A stretch of DNA of 64,000 nucleotides from Leptospira sp. (GCA_002786225.1 PEQN01000015.1:1-64000); one strand, 5' to 3'. Counted from the stretch's first letter, positions 9,445 through 22,088 are shown. The notes: generated by a model not told the origin, from the letters alone. Program-made: numbers and translations.

Positions 9445-12400
9445 TTAGTAAGAATTGTAAATACTAAGAACTTCTGCGTCCGTCAATGTCTTATTATAAT
9501 AGTGCACATCGTCCATAAAGCCTCTGTAGTTGAAAAAATTAGCAAGGGTTCCCAACCTAAAACTTTGAGATCCAGGTACGATGGCTGGAAGAGACTCGGC
9601 AGTAGCCAGTAGTAAAGGAATTCCGTTCTTATATAATTTTGCAATCCCTGTCGTATAATCAACTGTTAAAGCAATGTGTGTCCACGTATCGTAATTGATT
9701 GCATTCGGATTGGATTCAACTGTTCTTTTTACCGATCCCGATCCAAATTGTGCATGAAGAACCCGATTTTCCAAGTTCCATTTATTCACAGTTAAAGAAA
9801 AACCCAGTGTCTCACCATTCGTATTGAGTTGATTAGAAAGGATGGTATACAATTTTTCACCATAACTACCTGATACATTGTTCACACGAACCCATAGGGT
9901 AAATGAAAATTGAGATCCCAAATTGGTAGCTCCGAAATCTACCGAGGAACCTAAATTGTAAGCTTGGTTCAAAGGACCAGTGAATTGAAGAGAACGACTT
10001 CCTTCTTTTTGGTTGCTATCGAAGTCAGGAAAATTGGAAGCACCACCCCCAAATTTATTCTCAGTTCCTGTCTTGGCATTAGCCGTTGAACTTTGATAAT
10101 TGTTCTCAAACCTCCATCGGTAAAAAGGCTCTAAGAGAGGGATTCGCTCTACACAATAAAAAGATCCAAGAAGAGAACAGGAATTGTTAGTCCCTGATGT
10201 CGCACTAGTCGCTATTGACCAAGGTGACCCACTTGCACCAGCACCCCCTGGGCTGGACCAGCCACTACAAGTATTTGATGCCAAATTCCATACAGAACCA
10301 CTTACATCTAGGCCCGTCCATGCGAAATCGCTGGCTATAGAAGGAAGTGCTGAAATGGAATGAGTCATTGGATAAACGAATCCATTATTGGCTGAGTTGG
10401 TACTTCCGATCAAGGTTACACCATCTTCTCGGTAGTATTGTGTATTTGGTTTCAAAGGGAAGTCATTGGTAAGAGTTCTGGTATCTCCTACACCACCTAA
10501 GCCGATTCGCAGTCCAACAAAAGGGAATCCTCCCGAACCATAAAATGGTCTTGCTGTATCACTTGCACAAGCTGCATCCATAGCTGCAAGGTTTAAATTA
10601 CCAGGATAGCTTTGTGTGGTCTTGAAAATTCTTAACTTAGTATCATCCAAAGTATAATTCCAAGTGACTACAGGAGAACTAGTAAAATGAGTCTTACATG
10701 TGATTGCTTTAAGATTAGCTATAGTGGATTCCATATTGAAAGACAAGCTTCCACTTGTATTTTGGCTTAGTGTAGATCCAACAGAACAAGTGTTCAAGGA
10801 TGCACCACAACCAGGATCTAGACCTCCCGTTCTTGTACAGATCCAAGAGCTTAGAGTCGTGGATTTTGGAAAAAAGCTCGTCTTATTGAGTGAACTCATG
10901 TTAGGAATTATGCTTCCTATTGGAGTTGAAAGATAAGGTTCGGAAGCAGAAAAAGTATAATTTTTGGAAGCAGAATTGGAACTTTGGAAATTAGTTCTAC
11001 AACCCAAGATTCTGAGGTTGTAATTTGTCGCACTTCCATCTGGAAAAGTTACACCTACCCCAGGAAAAAGATTTGTTCCAGGCGCAGACAAACTTGCACA
11101 ATTCGGATTCACCCCATCAACTCTGTAGTAATTGCTTGCACCCGATGTAGCTTGCGAGGCGGTAATCAAAACCGTATTGCTATTGACTCCATCTATTGCA
11201 GATGTAGTAACTACAGGAAGAGCTACTTTCATTACAGAAGTCTTGATGGCTACTGGACTTGGATCATTTAAGGCTGCACATGCGATTACTCGATATGTTA
11301 TCGAATCTTGGTTAACTAAGATTGGCGCAGTATATTCTATAGAACCTAGACCCGAACAATCAGGGTTCGTTCCATCAGTTCGATAAAAAATCTTGGTAGA
11401 GCCCGTAGAACTGAGAGTCATGCTGTAATCGTTATTAGCCTCTATAGAAGGATCTGGAGTGAATACAATAGTTCCCAAAGTATTTGCAATTGAAACGGGA
11501 AGAGTAGCTATTGACGAATTTTCCCAACCAGAAGAGCAAGATCTAACTTGGAAAGTAGAACTTACAGAAATTGGAACAGAAGTTGAATACGGTATGGAGC
11601 CTAATGCACAGAAACCGCCTTGAGAGTTATTAGTTCCACCTGAGACTAGAGAACATTGCGGCATTCCATCCAGCTTATAGCAAGCAGTTTGTAAACCTAG
11701 AGCTGGGCTTGGGTTCTTGACGACAGTAATTTGATTTTGCAAACCGCTTGGCCCTATGATTGTAGGTTGTGCTACCACTCCATTCATTTGGTAGACACCA
11801 ATTGAAATGATAGAATTCTCATAGCCTGCCTTACAAGAAATTGCCTGCACATTTTGAGAACCTGTTGCTTGAATTAAATTGACCGAACCAGAGGATGAAC
11901 TACAATTAGGTGTAGATCCTATAGCCCAACGGATATCTGAACCAGAAGTTAGGGAAGAAAAATCTATGGATAGGTTTGAAGTATATGTTCCAGGCAGAAT
12001 ACTCGGGCTTGGTGTTGCTGCTTTTAAAGTATATGAATCGGAAACAACTAAATTCGAATCCAAAAATGACGGTTTGCAAGCTATCGCTTTGATTTTATTG
12101 TTCGCATTACTCGTAATAAGAACTGAAGAAGATAAGATTCCTGAGACGCAAGTGGGAGAGGCTTGTGAACCATCTCCAATCGTATAACGGATCGAAGCTC
12201 CTGGAGTAGCAGAGGCAATTGTGATAGTTTGATTATTTGCATAGATCCCAGCTTCCAATCCAGGGCTAGCTGAAAATGTAGGTGCTGAGACTTGTCCATT
12301 GATAGTATAAGTTTCGACAATTTCTGAAGAAGGGTTCCATTCAGGTGAAGTTTTACATGCAATAGCTCTTAAGGTTGAAGTAACATTCACATTGAGGGGA

Positions 12401-14046
12401 TTCGGAGTAGAGGGGCTAGAGCAAGTCGGTGTAGTTCCGTTGGTTGTATAATGAATATTTGAACCTGAAGCAGGGATAGAAGGAGGACTGATTGTAACAA
12501 GTTGACTTCCAGCATAGGAGCCACTCGCCAAAGAAAAACTAGGTGGAGAAAGTGTTCCTGTTAAAGTATAAGATGCATTGGCTATTAGAGAATTGAGGTA
12601 GCCTGCTTTGCAAGCTATCGCTCTATAACTTGTAGTAAGCTCATTCCCTGCACTTAATGGAATAGCAGATGTTGATGAGGTCACACAATTCGGATCTGTC
12701 CCTATACTATAACGGATGATTGCTCCTATTGTTGAGGTGGATGCGATTGGAGCTATATCTGTTTTATATATTCCTGCAGTGGGCAGTAAGCTTGGTGTGG
12801 CAACTCGAAGTCCGTAAGTATATACAGGAGTAGGAGGTGAATCCACCCAAGTTGAAAAGCAAGCTATAGCACGGATTCTTGTATCGTTCGTTGTAATTGG
12901 AATGCCTGTTGTATACAAAGTAGAACTACAACTTGGAAGCGGAGGATCTGATCCAATACTTTTGGTATAATAAATAGATGCTCCAGCAGTTAAAGTGCTT
13001 AAGGTTAAAGTCTGATCATTGAAGTAGGTATCGGATGGTAAAGAAAAACTAGGAGTGGCGGTTGTGCCAATAATTTCATAAAAACCGCCTGCTGGAGTTG
13101 ATCTCGAGTAGGTTGGTAAACAAGAAATAGCCAATAATACTTGAGAATAGGTCAGGGATATTGGACCCGAAGCAATAGGATCCGTACACACTGGATTTAC
13201 GCCATTGGTAGTATAATGAACTACAACTCCAGAAGGGAGAGCGGGTGCTGTGATTGTAATACTTTGCGAGCTCCCAAAGCTTCCTGGAGCTATACTCAAA
13301 GTTGGAGGATTTAAAAGACCGTTGGTAATTGTATAGTTAACTGAGGCAACAGCAGAACTCATAATTCCCTTGCATGCCACTGCTCTAAGATTGATGGACG
13401 GCAAGGAAGGTTGCGGTATAAGTATAGCTCCCGTATACAAAGTCCCTGCTAGTGGACTACAAGTAGGGTTGCTTCCATTTAAGGTATAATACAAAGAAGC
13501 TCCTAGAGTCGAGGTGGTGATAGTTATATTTTGTGCAAGAGGATACTCTCCAGAAGGCAAAGAAAATACAGGTTGAGAGACACTCGTATCAGCATCTACA
13601 CAACTAATTAAAATCGAATTCACCTCAGTGTTGTTAATGGAACCTACTCCATTGCTTAGAGAGCAGAATTGAACAGGATTGGTTGGATTGCTAAGAATCT
13701 CTACAGAATACTTACTTTGGTTTGGATAAAAAGAATTACTTGAAAATATTTTTGAACCACTAGCTGGATTGGAATCCTCAGTACGAGTGATTCCCGACGA
13801 TAGTTGCACAGAAATAGAAATCTTTAATCCTGAACCTCTTAAATTGAGAATCTCTCCAGAGATTCTGTAATCGGAAGTATTCCTCAAGAAATAGAAGAGT
13901 TCTGTAGGGAATCGAAAGATTCCTGGTAAATTACAATTGGTAAAAAAAATTCCGAATACTAGAATGTAATGAAATGATCTTACAATCCACAATGGATAAA
14001 CTGAGTTTCTTGAAAAATTGAATTGCAATAATTTGGTAATTTTCAT
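9445..14046 (-). CDS. Giant repeat lipoprotein: about 11 chitobiase-C-like repeats, DUF1554, LamG-like domain
   Basis: The ATG at 14046 gives 1,533 residues with a signal ending IFFTNC (Cys38), followed by NLPG. An upstream TTG at 14196 would add 50 unlikely residues. About eleven repeats of 80-95 residues follow (roughly residues 150-1080), each with a core like ASLYYTLNGSNPTC and a second cysteine in LRAVACK-type segments. This matches the chitobiase/beta-hexosaminidase C-terminal-like fold. Next comes a leptospiral DUF1554 domain (starting near AAMDAACASDTARPFYGSGG and ending CSLLGSFYCVERI). A concanavalin/LamG-like domain closes the protein (EPFYRWRFENNY through GFMDDVHYYNKTLTDAEVL). A surface-exposed, ligand-binding adhesin-like role is inferred. 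The paired cysteines could form one disulphide per repeat. Confidence 0.86.
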   Translation of the reverse strand: MKITKLLQFNFSRNSVYPLWIVRSFHYILVFGIFFTNCNLPGIFRFPTELFYFLRNTSDYRISGEILNLRGSGLKISISVQLSSGITRTEDSNPASGSKIFSSNSFYPNQSKYSVEILSNPTNPVQFCSLSNGVGSINNTEVNSILISCVDADTSVSQPVFSLPSGEYPLAQNITITTSTLGASLYYTLNGSNPTCSPLAGTLYTGAILIPQPSLPSINLRAVACKGIMSSAVASVNYTITNGLLNPPTLSIAPGSFGSSQSITITAPALPSGVVVHYTTNGVNPVCTDPIASGPISLTYSQVLLAISCLPTYSRSTPAGGFYEIIGTTATPSFSLPSDTYFNDQTLTLSTLTAGASIYYTKSIGSDPPLPSCSSTLYTTGIPITTNDTRIRAIACFSTWVDSPPTPVYTYGLRVATPSLLPTAGIYKTDIAPIASTSTIGAIIRYSIGTDPNCVTSSTSAIPLSAGNELTTSYRAIACKAGYLNSLIANASYTLTGTLSPPSFSLASGSYAGSQLVTISPPSIPASGSNIHYTTNGTTPTCSSPSTPNPLNVNVTSTLRAIACKTSPEWNPSSEIVETYTINGQVSAPTFSASPGLEAGIYANNQTITIASATPGASIRYTIGDGSQASPTCVSGILSSSVLITSNANNKIKAIACKPSFLDSNLVVSDSYTLKAATPSPSILPGTYTSNLSIDFSSLTSGSDIRWAIGSTPNCSSSSGSVNLIQATGSQNVQAISCKAGYENSIISIGVYQMNGVVAQPTIIGPSGLQNQITVVKNPSPALGLQTACYKLDGMPQCSLVSGGTNNSQGGFCALGSIPYSTSVPISVSSTFQVRSCSSGWENSSIATLPVSIANTLGTIVFTPDPSIEANNDYSMTLSSTGSTKIFYRTDGTNPDCSGLGSIEYTAPILVNQDSITYRVIACAALNDPSPVAIKTSVMKVALPVVTTSAIDGVNSNTVLITASQATSGASNYYRVDGVNPNCASLSAPGTNLFPGVGVTFPDGSATNYNLRILGCRTNFQSSNSASKNYTFSASEPYLSTPIGSIIPNMSSLNKTSFFPKSTTLSSWICTRTGGLDPGCGASLNTCSVGSTLSQNTSGSLSFNMESTIANLKAITCKTHFTSSPVVTWNYTLDDTKLRIFKTTQSYPGNLNLAAMDAACASDTARPFYGSGGFPFVGLRIGLGGVGDTRTLTNDFPLKPNTQYYREDGVTLIGSTNSANNGFVYPMTHSISALPSIASDFAWTGLDVSGSVWNLASNTCSGWSSPGGAGASGSPWSIATSATSGTNNSCSLLGSFYCVERIPLLEPFYRWRFENNYQSSTANAKTGTENKFGGGASNFPDFDSNQKEGSRSLQFTGPLNQAYNLGSSVDFGATNLGSQFSFTLWVRVNNVSGSYGEKLYTILSNQLNTNGETLGFSLTVNKWNLENRVLHAQFGSGSVKRTVESNPNAINYDTWTHIALTVDYTTGIAKLYKNGIPLLLATAESLPAIVPGSQSFRLGTLANFFNYRGFMDDVHYYNKTLTDAEVLSIYNSY

Positions 14047-14692
14047 TTTAAATTTCAATTCACTTTCTTTCTTGGATGTAATGAGAGGATGGGTCTTCCT
14101 TCTTTTATCCCCAAACAGAATGAAATTATCGTTAAGACTCGTAGTTTTCTTTGTATCAGTCAATAAATTAACTAAATATAAAGTATTAAGGTTCAAAAAA
14201 GGAATAAAAATTGACAGCTTGGATTAGTATTTTTCTTTTTGGGGCTAGTACTTTAGTTAGATTAGGAAGCTGGACTCTAGACTAGTCAATCTACTTCATG
14301 CAAAATCTGGTAAGGATTCTATTTGAAATCTTATCTACTTAGCATTTTATGAATACAAATCTTTTCTTTTTGTAATTTTTTTACGATATAAAAATAATAT
14401 ATCTTCCTATTAGAAATTTTTCAACCTATCAATTCTAATTCTTCATCGGAAAATTTACAAATTTTCACATATCTTTCGTTAGCTTATATATTAAAATTCC
14501 ATTTCCATAGCAAGGGAAAGGACCAAATAAGGAAAATAATATGCTCTTATGACTGATTGGATTCCTTTCATTCGGACAAGTTTTGGCTTGCCATTAGTTA
14601 CGGTTGCTAAAATCTAAAATTTAGATGGAATCTTCTCTAAGATTCATCTTTTTTAGAATTATATTCATTCTAACTTTGATAAGGAAAAGAAA
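14047..14692. other. 646-bp AT-rich intergenic region between divergent genes
   Basis: This region should hold promoters for the giant lipoprotein gene (leftward) and the CoA-transferase gene (rightward). I found no convincing gene or RNA. It contains two perfect inverted repeats: GAAAATTT-ac-AAATTTTC at 14449-14466 and a 7-1-7 palindrome at 14612-14626. An AAGGAAAAG Shine-Dalgarno-like sequence lies directly before the ATG at 14693. Confidence 0.6.
14612..14626. promoter_or_regulatory. Possible operator upstream of CoA-transferase gene
   Basis: ATCTAAA-A-TTTAGAT is a perfect 7-1-7 palindrome, 66 bases upstream of the CoA-transferase ATG. The size and symmetry suit a dimeric repressor, but its identity is unknown. 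In AT-rich DNA some palindromes arise by chance. Confidence 0.3.
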
Positions 14693-15982
14693 ATGAACTG
14701 GAAAGATTATTATAAAGACCATCTTGTGACCGCATCTGAAGCAATTCTAAATATCAAATCAGGCGATAGAGTTTTTTTAAGTGGAAATGTAACAACTCCA
14801 AACCACTTAGTGAATGCCTTAGCAGAAAGAGCAGATCATCTTTCTAATATTGAGTTAAATCACCTCTTAACATTTGGTGATGACCCCTTTATTGATAAAC
14901 CTCAGATCTACAACAATGCGTGGTTCTTAGGTCCAAGTATTCGTAAGGCTGTTAATACTGGCAAATCACAATATATACCAATCTTTCTTGGACAGATTGC
15001 AACACTAGTTCGCTTGGGAACATGGAATATCAATGTTGCATTGATAAATGTAAGTCCACCAGACAAATATGGATTCATGTCCTATGGAGCCGAAGTCTCC
15101 ATTACTAAGCCTTGTGCGGAAGCGGCAAAGATCGTAATCGCTCAAGTCAATGCCAAAATGCCTCGTACTTATGGAGATAGCTTCATCCATGTGAATGATG
15201 TAGACTTTTTTGTTGAGAAAGATGAAGCCTTGGTTGAATTGCCTAAGAAAGAATCTTCCGAAGTAGAGTTAGAAATTGGTAAGCATATAGCATCGATTAT
15301 CGAAGATGGTGCAACTCTTCAGATGGGAATAGGAGGAATTCCGAATGCTGTTTTGAAATGCTTGGGCAATAAAAGAGATCTTGGAATTCATACGGAAATG
15401 TTTTCCGACGGTATTCTACCTTTGATTGCTGCTGGGGTAATCACAAATCAGAAAAAAGGTTTGTATAGAGGAAAAGTTATCTCAGGTTTTGCAATGGGAA
15501 CACAGGCACTCTACGATGAAATTGATAACAACCCTTTCTTTGAATTTCATCCAAGCCATCTAACCAATGATCCATATTTAATTTCTCAGAACAATAAGAT
15601 GACAGCTATAAATTCTGCTATCGAAATTGATCTTACAGGACAGGTTGTAGCAGATTCTATAGGAAACCAAATTTATAGTGGTATTGGTGGTCAGTTAGAC
15701 TTCATTAGAGGTTCTGCGAGATCAAGAGGACAAGGTGGCAAACCAATTATTGCACTCCCATCCACTGCGAAAGGTGGCAAAGAAACTCGCATTGTTCCTT
15801 ATATCAAAGAAGGAGCAGGTGTTGTAACTTCAAGGGGAGATGTTCATTTTATAGCAACAGAATATGGTATAGTCGATCTTTTTGGAAAGAATCTGAAACA
15901 AAGAGCAGAAGCTTTGATTTCAATTGCTCATCCAGACTTTAGAGAGCAACTAACAAAGGAGTCACATTGGTTGAATCTTTAG
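14693..15982 (+). CDS. Acetyl-CoA hydrolase/transferase family protein (class I CoA-transferase)
   Basis: A 429-residue cytoplasmic enzyme that would move CoA between acyl-CoA and a free carboxylate such as acetate or 4-hydroxybutyrate. It has the family length and signatures: LINVSPPDKYGFMSYG in the N-terminal half; the catalytic glutamate Glu235 in IHTEMFSDG, which forms the glutamyl-CoA intermediate; the oxyanion/CoA loop GIGGQLDF; and the C-terminal TEYGIVDLFGKN. The closest known types are 4-hydroxybutyrate or acetate CoA-transferases, and the substrate cannot be read from sequence. It stands alone, 70 bases from a convergent gene, with perfect palindromes both upstream and downstream. 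Confidence 0.9.
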   Translation: MNWKDYYKDHLVTASEAILNIKSGDRVFLSGNVTTPNHLVNALAERADHLSNIELNHLLTFGDDPFIDKPQIYNNAWFLGPSIRKAVNTGKSQYIPIFLGQIATLVRLGTWNINVALINVSPPDKYGFMSYGAEVSITKPCAEAAKIVIAQVNAKMPRTYGDSFIHVNDVDFFVEKDEALVELPKKESSEVELEIGKHIASIIEDGATLQMGIGGIPNAVLKCLGNKRDLGIHTEMFSDGILPLIAAGVITNQKKGLYRGKVISGFAMGTQALYDEIDNNPFFEFHPSHLTNDPYLISQNNKMTAINSAIEIDLTGQVVADSIGNQIYSGIGGQLDFIRGSARSRGQGGKPIIALPSTAKGGKETRIVPYIKEGAGVVTSRGDVHFIATEYGIVDLFGKNLKQRAEALISIAHPDFREQLTKESHWLNL

Positions 15983-16000
15983 CCAATCCTTTCAGTAAGG

Positions 16001-16016
16001 TAGATAAATTTATCTA
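16001..16016. terminator. Palindrome between convergent genes, possible bidirectional terminator or site
   Basis: TAGATAAA-TTTATCTA is a perfect 16-bp palindrome, extending imperfectly to 21 bp (15999-16019). It lies in the 70-bp gap between the CoA-transferase and the RNase H-like gene. It lacks a GC-rich stem and a clean T-run, so a protein-binding site is equally possible. Confidence 0.3.
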
Positions 16017-16052
16017 ACCAGAACTATCTTGGTCTTCTTAGACAATGGACCA

Positions 16053-16823
16053 TTAATTAGAAAACAGAATTCCTAGTTCAAATTTCTTAGTATCATAAAC
16101 GATTCTAAGTATTCTATGGAGATTTATGGTATCCTCTTGGTTGTATTTTACCAAGAGGTCTAAATATTCAGATATATCAGTCTCTACATATTGATTCCAT
16201 AGGCGAACAGCTTGGAATCCATCAATCCCACTCAAAGCTGACTCACGTATGATTCCTAACTTTACTTCCGAACCCTTTAAGCCTCCCTTTATCCCCATTT
16301 TGTGTAAGACATGCATGAGATCTAAATGAGGAAAAGGATTCTTCCATTGCATAGACCTTGCAAGAAAAGGTAGGTCGAACTTAAAACCATTGTAAGTCAC
16401 TAGGATTGGAGAATTTCGACCCATCCAGAAATCATGGAAATCATCTAAATTTTTGGATCTTGTGAATTGGTATATCTCTTTGCCATCATACACACAAACA
16501 CAGGTTACTTTATGAGGAAGATCCAAGCCCGTTGTTTCTATATCTAATGCATAAAATGTTTGAGGGAGATCATCATACAATCTCCAGACTTCTTCATACG
16601 GAAGTTTATTCCAAAAGAAATGAGAATCCTGATTGGCCAAAGCGCTTTCAGAATGATCCAATTCCCAGAGAACCTCATCTGGGAAAAATCTTTCATCCCC
16701 CAATTCCTTGAGAATACCAATATTAGCTCTTAATTTAGCCCAGGAGCTTATGCCAGATTTCCATAAATTAGCTTCCATGAATTTATCTATGCCTGTTATA
16801 TGTTGGAAAGTATGTCTTAGCAT
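16053..16823 (-). CDS. Ribonuclease H-like exonuclease, YprB/DEDDy type
   Basis: A 256-residue protein with a helical N-terminal part (1-85) and a DEDDy 3'-5' exonuclease-type domain. Asp94 and Glu96 lie in YALDIETTGL, Asp150 in TYNGFKFDLPFL, and Tyr227 with Asp231 in KYNQEDTIN. All metal-binding residues are present, so it should be active on single-stranded or structured nucleic acid. The domain matches the YprB-type RNase H-like family, whose cellular role is poorly known. It starts 4 bases after the aminotransferase stop without its own clear ribosome-binding site, so it is probably translationally coupled. Confidence 0.85.
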   Translation of the reverse strand: MLRHTFQHITGIDKFMEANLWKSGISSWAKLRANIGILKELGDERFFPDEVLWELDHSESALANQDSHFFWNKLPYEEVWRLYDDLPQTFYALDIETTGLDLPHKVTCVCVYDGKEIYQFTRSKNLDDFHDFWMGRNSPILVTYNGFKFDLPFLARSMQWKNPFPHLDLMHVLHKMGIKGGLKGSEVKLGIIRESALSGIDGFQAVRLWNQYVETDISEYLDLLVKYNQEDTINLHRILRIVYDTKKFELGILFSN

Positions 16824-16827
16824 GAAT

Positions 16828-17922
16828 TTATTTTTTATGGCTTTCCCATTCTACCCAGCGATCGACTCCAATTCGAAATCTTTCCACTGTTTCTCCGAAA
16901 CCGATACGGATATAGCCTTCTGTTTCAAAATTTATTCCAGGTAAGACAAATACTCCCGTATTAGTGTACAAATCGTCCGCATAAGACTCAGATAAAATTT
17001 CATCTCTTAATTTTGGAAAGCTCACCAATCCAGACTTAGGTTCAACAAATTTCTCTAAGCTAGGAATTTTCTCTGCCTTGGAAGAAAAGTAAGCTATATT
17101 TTCTTGGATTCTTTTCTTGATGGGACCAATAATGGATAAACGATTTTGGAGAATTTTGCAAGCAAGAAATTCAGAAATAGGGCTTACTGTATGTGTTAGA
17201 TAATCCTTAAAGGAACGCGCTTTAGAGATTATATCCTCTCTTGCTATAAGCCAACCAATTTTGAGACCAACTACTCCAAAGCATTTTGTTATAGAGCCAG
17301 TTGCTGAACAATTTTCACTAAGCAAAGCACCTGATCTGGATAGATCTTTCTCAAAATCTAAAAAGCGGTAGTGCTCATCAAAAAGTATTTCAGAAGACTT
17401 ATACAAATTAGAGTATTTTTCGATGAGGTCCCAATCCATTGCAGATAAGCCCTGACCACTAGGATTGTGAGGATGATTAATGATTGTTAAACGATTGTCT
17501 TTATGCAAAAGATCTGTAAATCTAGTGTCAACTTTTCGAATGCTTGCTTGTAACATCATAGGGATTTCATACAGAGCTTGGAAGGCAGGCCAAAGAAGTG
17601 AGACTTGGTCATTTTTTGCAAGACAAAGATGGAAATAAATATACAAGGCTTCAGAAGTTCCTGTTGTAACTAGAACATTGTCAGGGCTTACATTGCCATC
17701 ATAGAGATTTGCAATTTCTTTCCTAAGCTCTAGCGATCCATTATTAGGCGAATCATCCAAAGAGATGCTGCATAATTCATTGGCATCAATCCCGATTTGA
17801 TTGAATACAGTTGAAAGAGAAAAGTTTCGTATCCCAGATTCTCCTAAATTGCATTCAGCATGCAGTCTATACTTTTCCAATCTATCTTCAATGAAGAATT
17901 CCCTGGGTTGCATAGCTTCCAT
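16828..17922 (-). CDS. PLP-dependent aminotransferase, class I/II
   Basis: A 364-residue fold-type I aminotransferase. Visible are the cofactor-phosphate segment TTGTSEALY (about 86-94), NPSG (153-156), Asp182 in ILFDEHYRF for the pyridine nitrogen, and the Schiff-base lysine Lys213 in SITKCFGVVGLKIGW. A late arginine in EGYIRIGFGE binds the substrate carboxylate. The amino donor and product are not evident. Histidinol-phosphate- and aspartate-type family members are shorter or longer variants of the same fold. ATG 17922 was used; ATG 17913 is an alternative. The nuclease gene follows after 4 bases. The divergent phosphohexomutase starts 72 bases upstream. Confidence 0.88.
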   Translation of the reverse strand: MEAMQPREFFIEDRLEKYRLHAECNLGESGIRNFSLSTVFNQIGIDANELCSISLDDSPNNGSLELRKEIANLYDGNVSPDNVLVTTGTSEALYIYFHLCLAKNDQVSLLWPAFQALYEIPMMLQASIRKVDTRFTDLLHKDNRLTIINHPHNPSGQGLSAMDWDLIEKYSNLYKSSEILFDEHYRFLDFEKDLSRSGALLSENCSATGSITKCFGVVGLKIGWLIAREDIISKARSFKDYLTHTVSPISEFLACKILQNRLSIIGPIKKRIQENIAYFSSKAEKIPSLEKFVEPKSGLVSFPKLRDEILSESYADDLYTNTGVFVLPGINFETEGYIRIGFGETVERFRIGVDRWVEWESHKK

Positions 17923-17994
17923 TTTTTAAACTAAGGCTTTTCCATCCAATCGAATTTCACTTGATTCCCGCTTCGCAAAACTGTCTCTGGAAGT

Positions 17995-19757
17995 ATGAAT
18001 GCAAAAGATCTCATCACTTCCTGGACCCAAGAACCCTTCTCTCCAAGCATACAATCCGAAGCAAAAATCGCACTCGAAGAATTCAATTCAAATAAGCCCT
18101 CGGATCTGGTAGAAGCTTACTCTATTCCCTTAGAATTTGGGACAGGAGGGATCAGGGGAAAAATGGGGAATGGAATTGGAAGAATGAATGCATTCACCGT
18201 TGGTAGAGCAGCCTTGGGATTCTCTCAATACCTAATTAAAAAAACTAAGAAACCTATCCTAGTCATTGCCTATGATTCTAGAAACAATAGTAAGGAATTC
18301 TGCGAAATAACAGCAGGAATTGCAGCTGGTTTGGGCATTAAGGTTTATTTCTTTCCTGAGGTAGCACCAACGCCTATGCTATCTTATGCGGTAAGATACT
18401 ACAAGGCAACTGGAGGCGTAGTCATCACTGCTTCACACAATCCTCCAGCGTATAATGGATTCAAGGCTTATCTTGCAGATGGTGGACAATTAGTACCTCC
18501 CGATGATGCAAAAATCATTCAAAATATTGAATCCATTCATGATTGGAATACAATTCAATTTCTAACAAAGAAAGACCCTGTTTTCAAAAAAAATGTGAAG
18601 AAGGTAGGTAAGGATTGTTTCCAGTCTTATCTGAAAGATTTAAAGAAAGCAAAAATCCAAAGTAGCATAGCTACTAACAAGGACAGAAAGAACTTAAAGA
18701 TCGTCTATTCTCCCCTACATGGCACTGGGGGTGTTTATATGAAGAAGGCTTTAAATAGCTTTGGTTATAAAAATGTATTCTTGGTTCCAGAGCAATCTGA
18801 ACCAGATGGTAATTTTCCAACTGTAAAGTATCCCAATCCTGAAGAAAAAGAAGCTCTTGCTCTCTGTGATAAATGGGCTAGAGAAACTAAGTCTTCTGTT
18901 TTCATAGCTACTGATCCTGATGCAGATAGACTAGGAATTGGTGTCTTCGATTCGAAGAATGAAACAGTGCTTCTGAATGGAAACCAGATTGGAAGTATAT
19001 TAGCAGCTTATCTTGCTGAAAGAATCAATCAGCAAGCGGGAAAGAAAAAGAAAGATTATTACATCGTTAAGACTATCGTTACAACTGACCTTCAGCTTAG
19101 TATAGCCAAAAAGAACAAAATTAAAATGAAAAATGTTCTAACAGGATTTAAGTACATTGCTGAAGTAATGAAAGATATTGATAAAAAGAAAAATGCAAAA
19201 TTTTTGTTTGGAGGCGAGGAATCCTACGGCTATCTTCCTGTAGATTTTGTCAGAGATAAGGATTCCATTTCATCCGCCTTATTGCTATTAGAAGTCATAG
19301 CCGAGAAGAAGGATATATTAGCTTACTTGGACGCAATCTATTTGAACTACGGACTCTACTTAGAATCGCTTAAATCACTTACCTTAGAGGGATCTGTTGG
19401 TAAAGAAAAAATTAACAAAGCTTTAAATCTTTTACGTACCCAAGATATTATTGGGAAGAAGATAGGTGGTAGAGAAGTTGTTTCTTTTATAGATTACAAA
19501 GAAAAATTGGTAAAAGGACAAGCAAAATCCAATATTTTTCAAGGGATGCCTTCTTCGAATGTGATTCAAGTAGAACTTTCTGGAAATGCGAAGTTAACCA
19601 TTCGACCTTCAGGAACTGAGCCCAAAGTTAAGATCTATTCTTCTTTTGCAAGCATGAACCAACCATCCTCTAAAGAAGAAATTCCATACGCAATGGCTGA
19701 ACTGAAGAAAGAAATTGAATTTGCAGAATCCGAATTTTGCAAGATGGCAGGTTTAAC

Positions 19758-19761
<4 letters not shown>
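17995..19761 (+). CDS. Phospho-sugar mutase (alpha-D-phosphohexomutase family, PgcA-like)
   Basis: A 588-residue four-domain mutase that interconverts 1- and 6-phosphosugars, linking glycolysis to envelope sugar nucleotides. It shows GTGGIRGKMGNGIGRMN in domain 1, the phosphoserine loop VITASHNPPAYNG with Ser147, the Mg-binding DPDADRLGIG, the sugar loop GGEESYGYL and the phosphate loop RPSGTEPKVKIY. Its length and the GGIRGKMG form point to the PgcA/PGM2-like branch (phosphoglucomutase or phosphopentomutase) rather than the 450-residue ManB/GlmM type. Its stop overlaps the argD start in ATGA, so the two should be translationally coupled. Confidence 0.92.
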
Positions 19762-22048
<2,287 letters not shown>

Positions 22049-22088
22049 TAGCCAAAAACCCAATCTATCTTTTATAAAGGAATAACAT

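Noticed and set aside
14047..14196. Longer N-terminus of the giant lipoprotein from TTG 14196
   Set aside because: It would place 50 hydrophilic residues before the signal peptide; ATG 14046 gives a proper lipoprotein signal.
14197..14692. Possible tRNA or riboswitch in the long intergenic region
   Set aside because: I could not build a cloverleaf with a T-loop motif or any known riboswitch core; only short palindromes are present.
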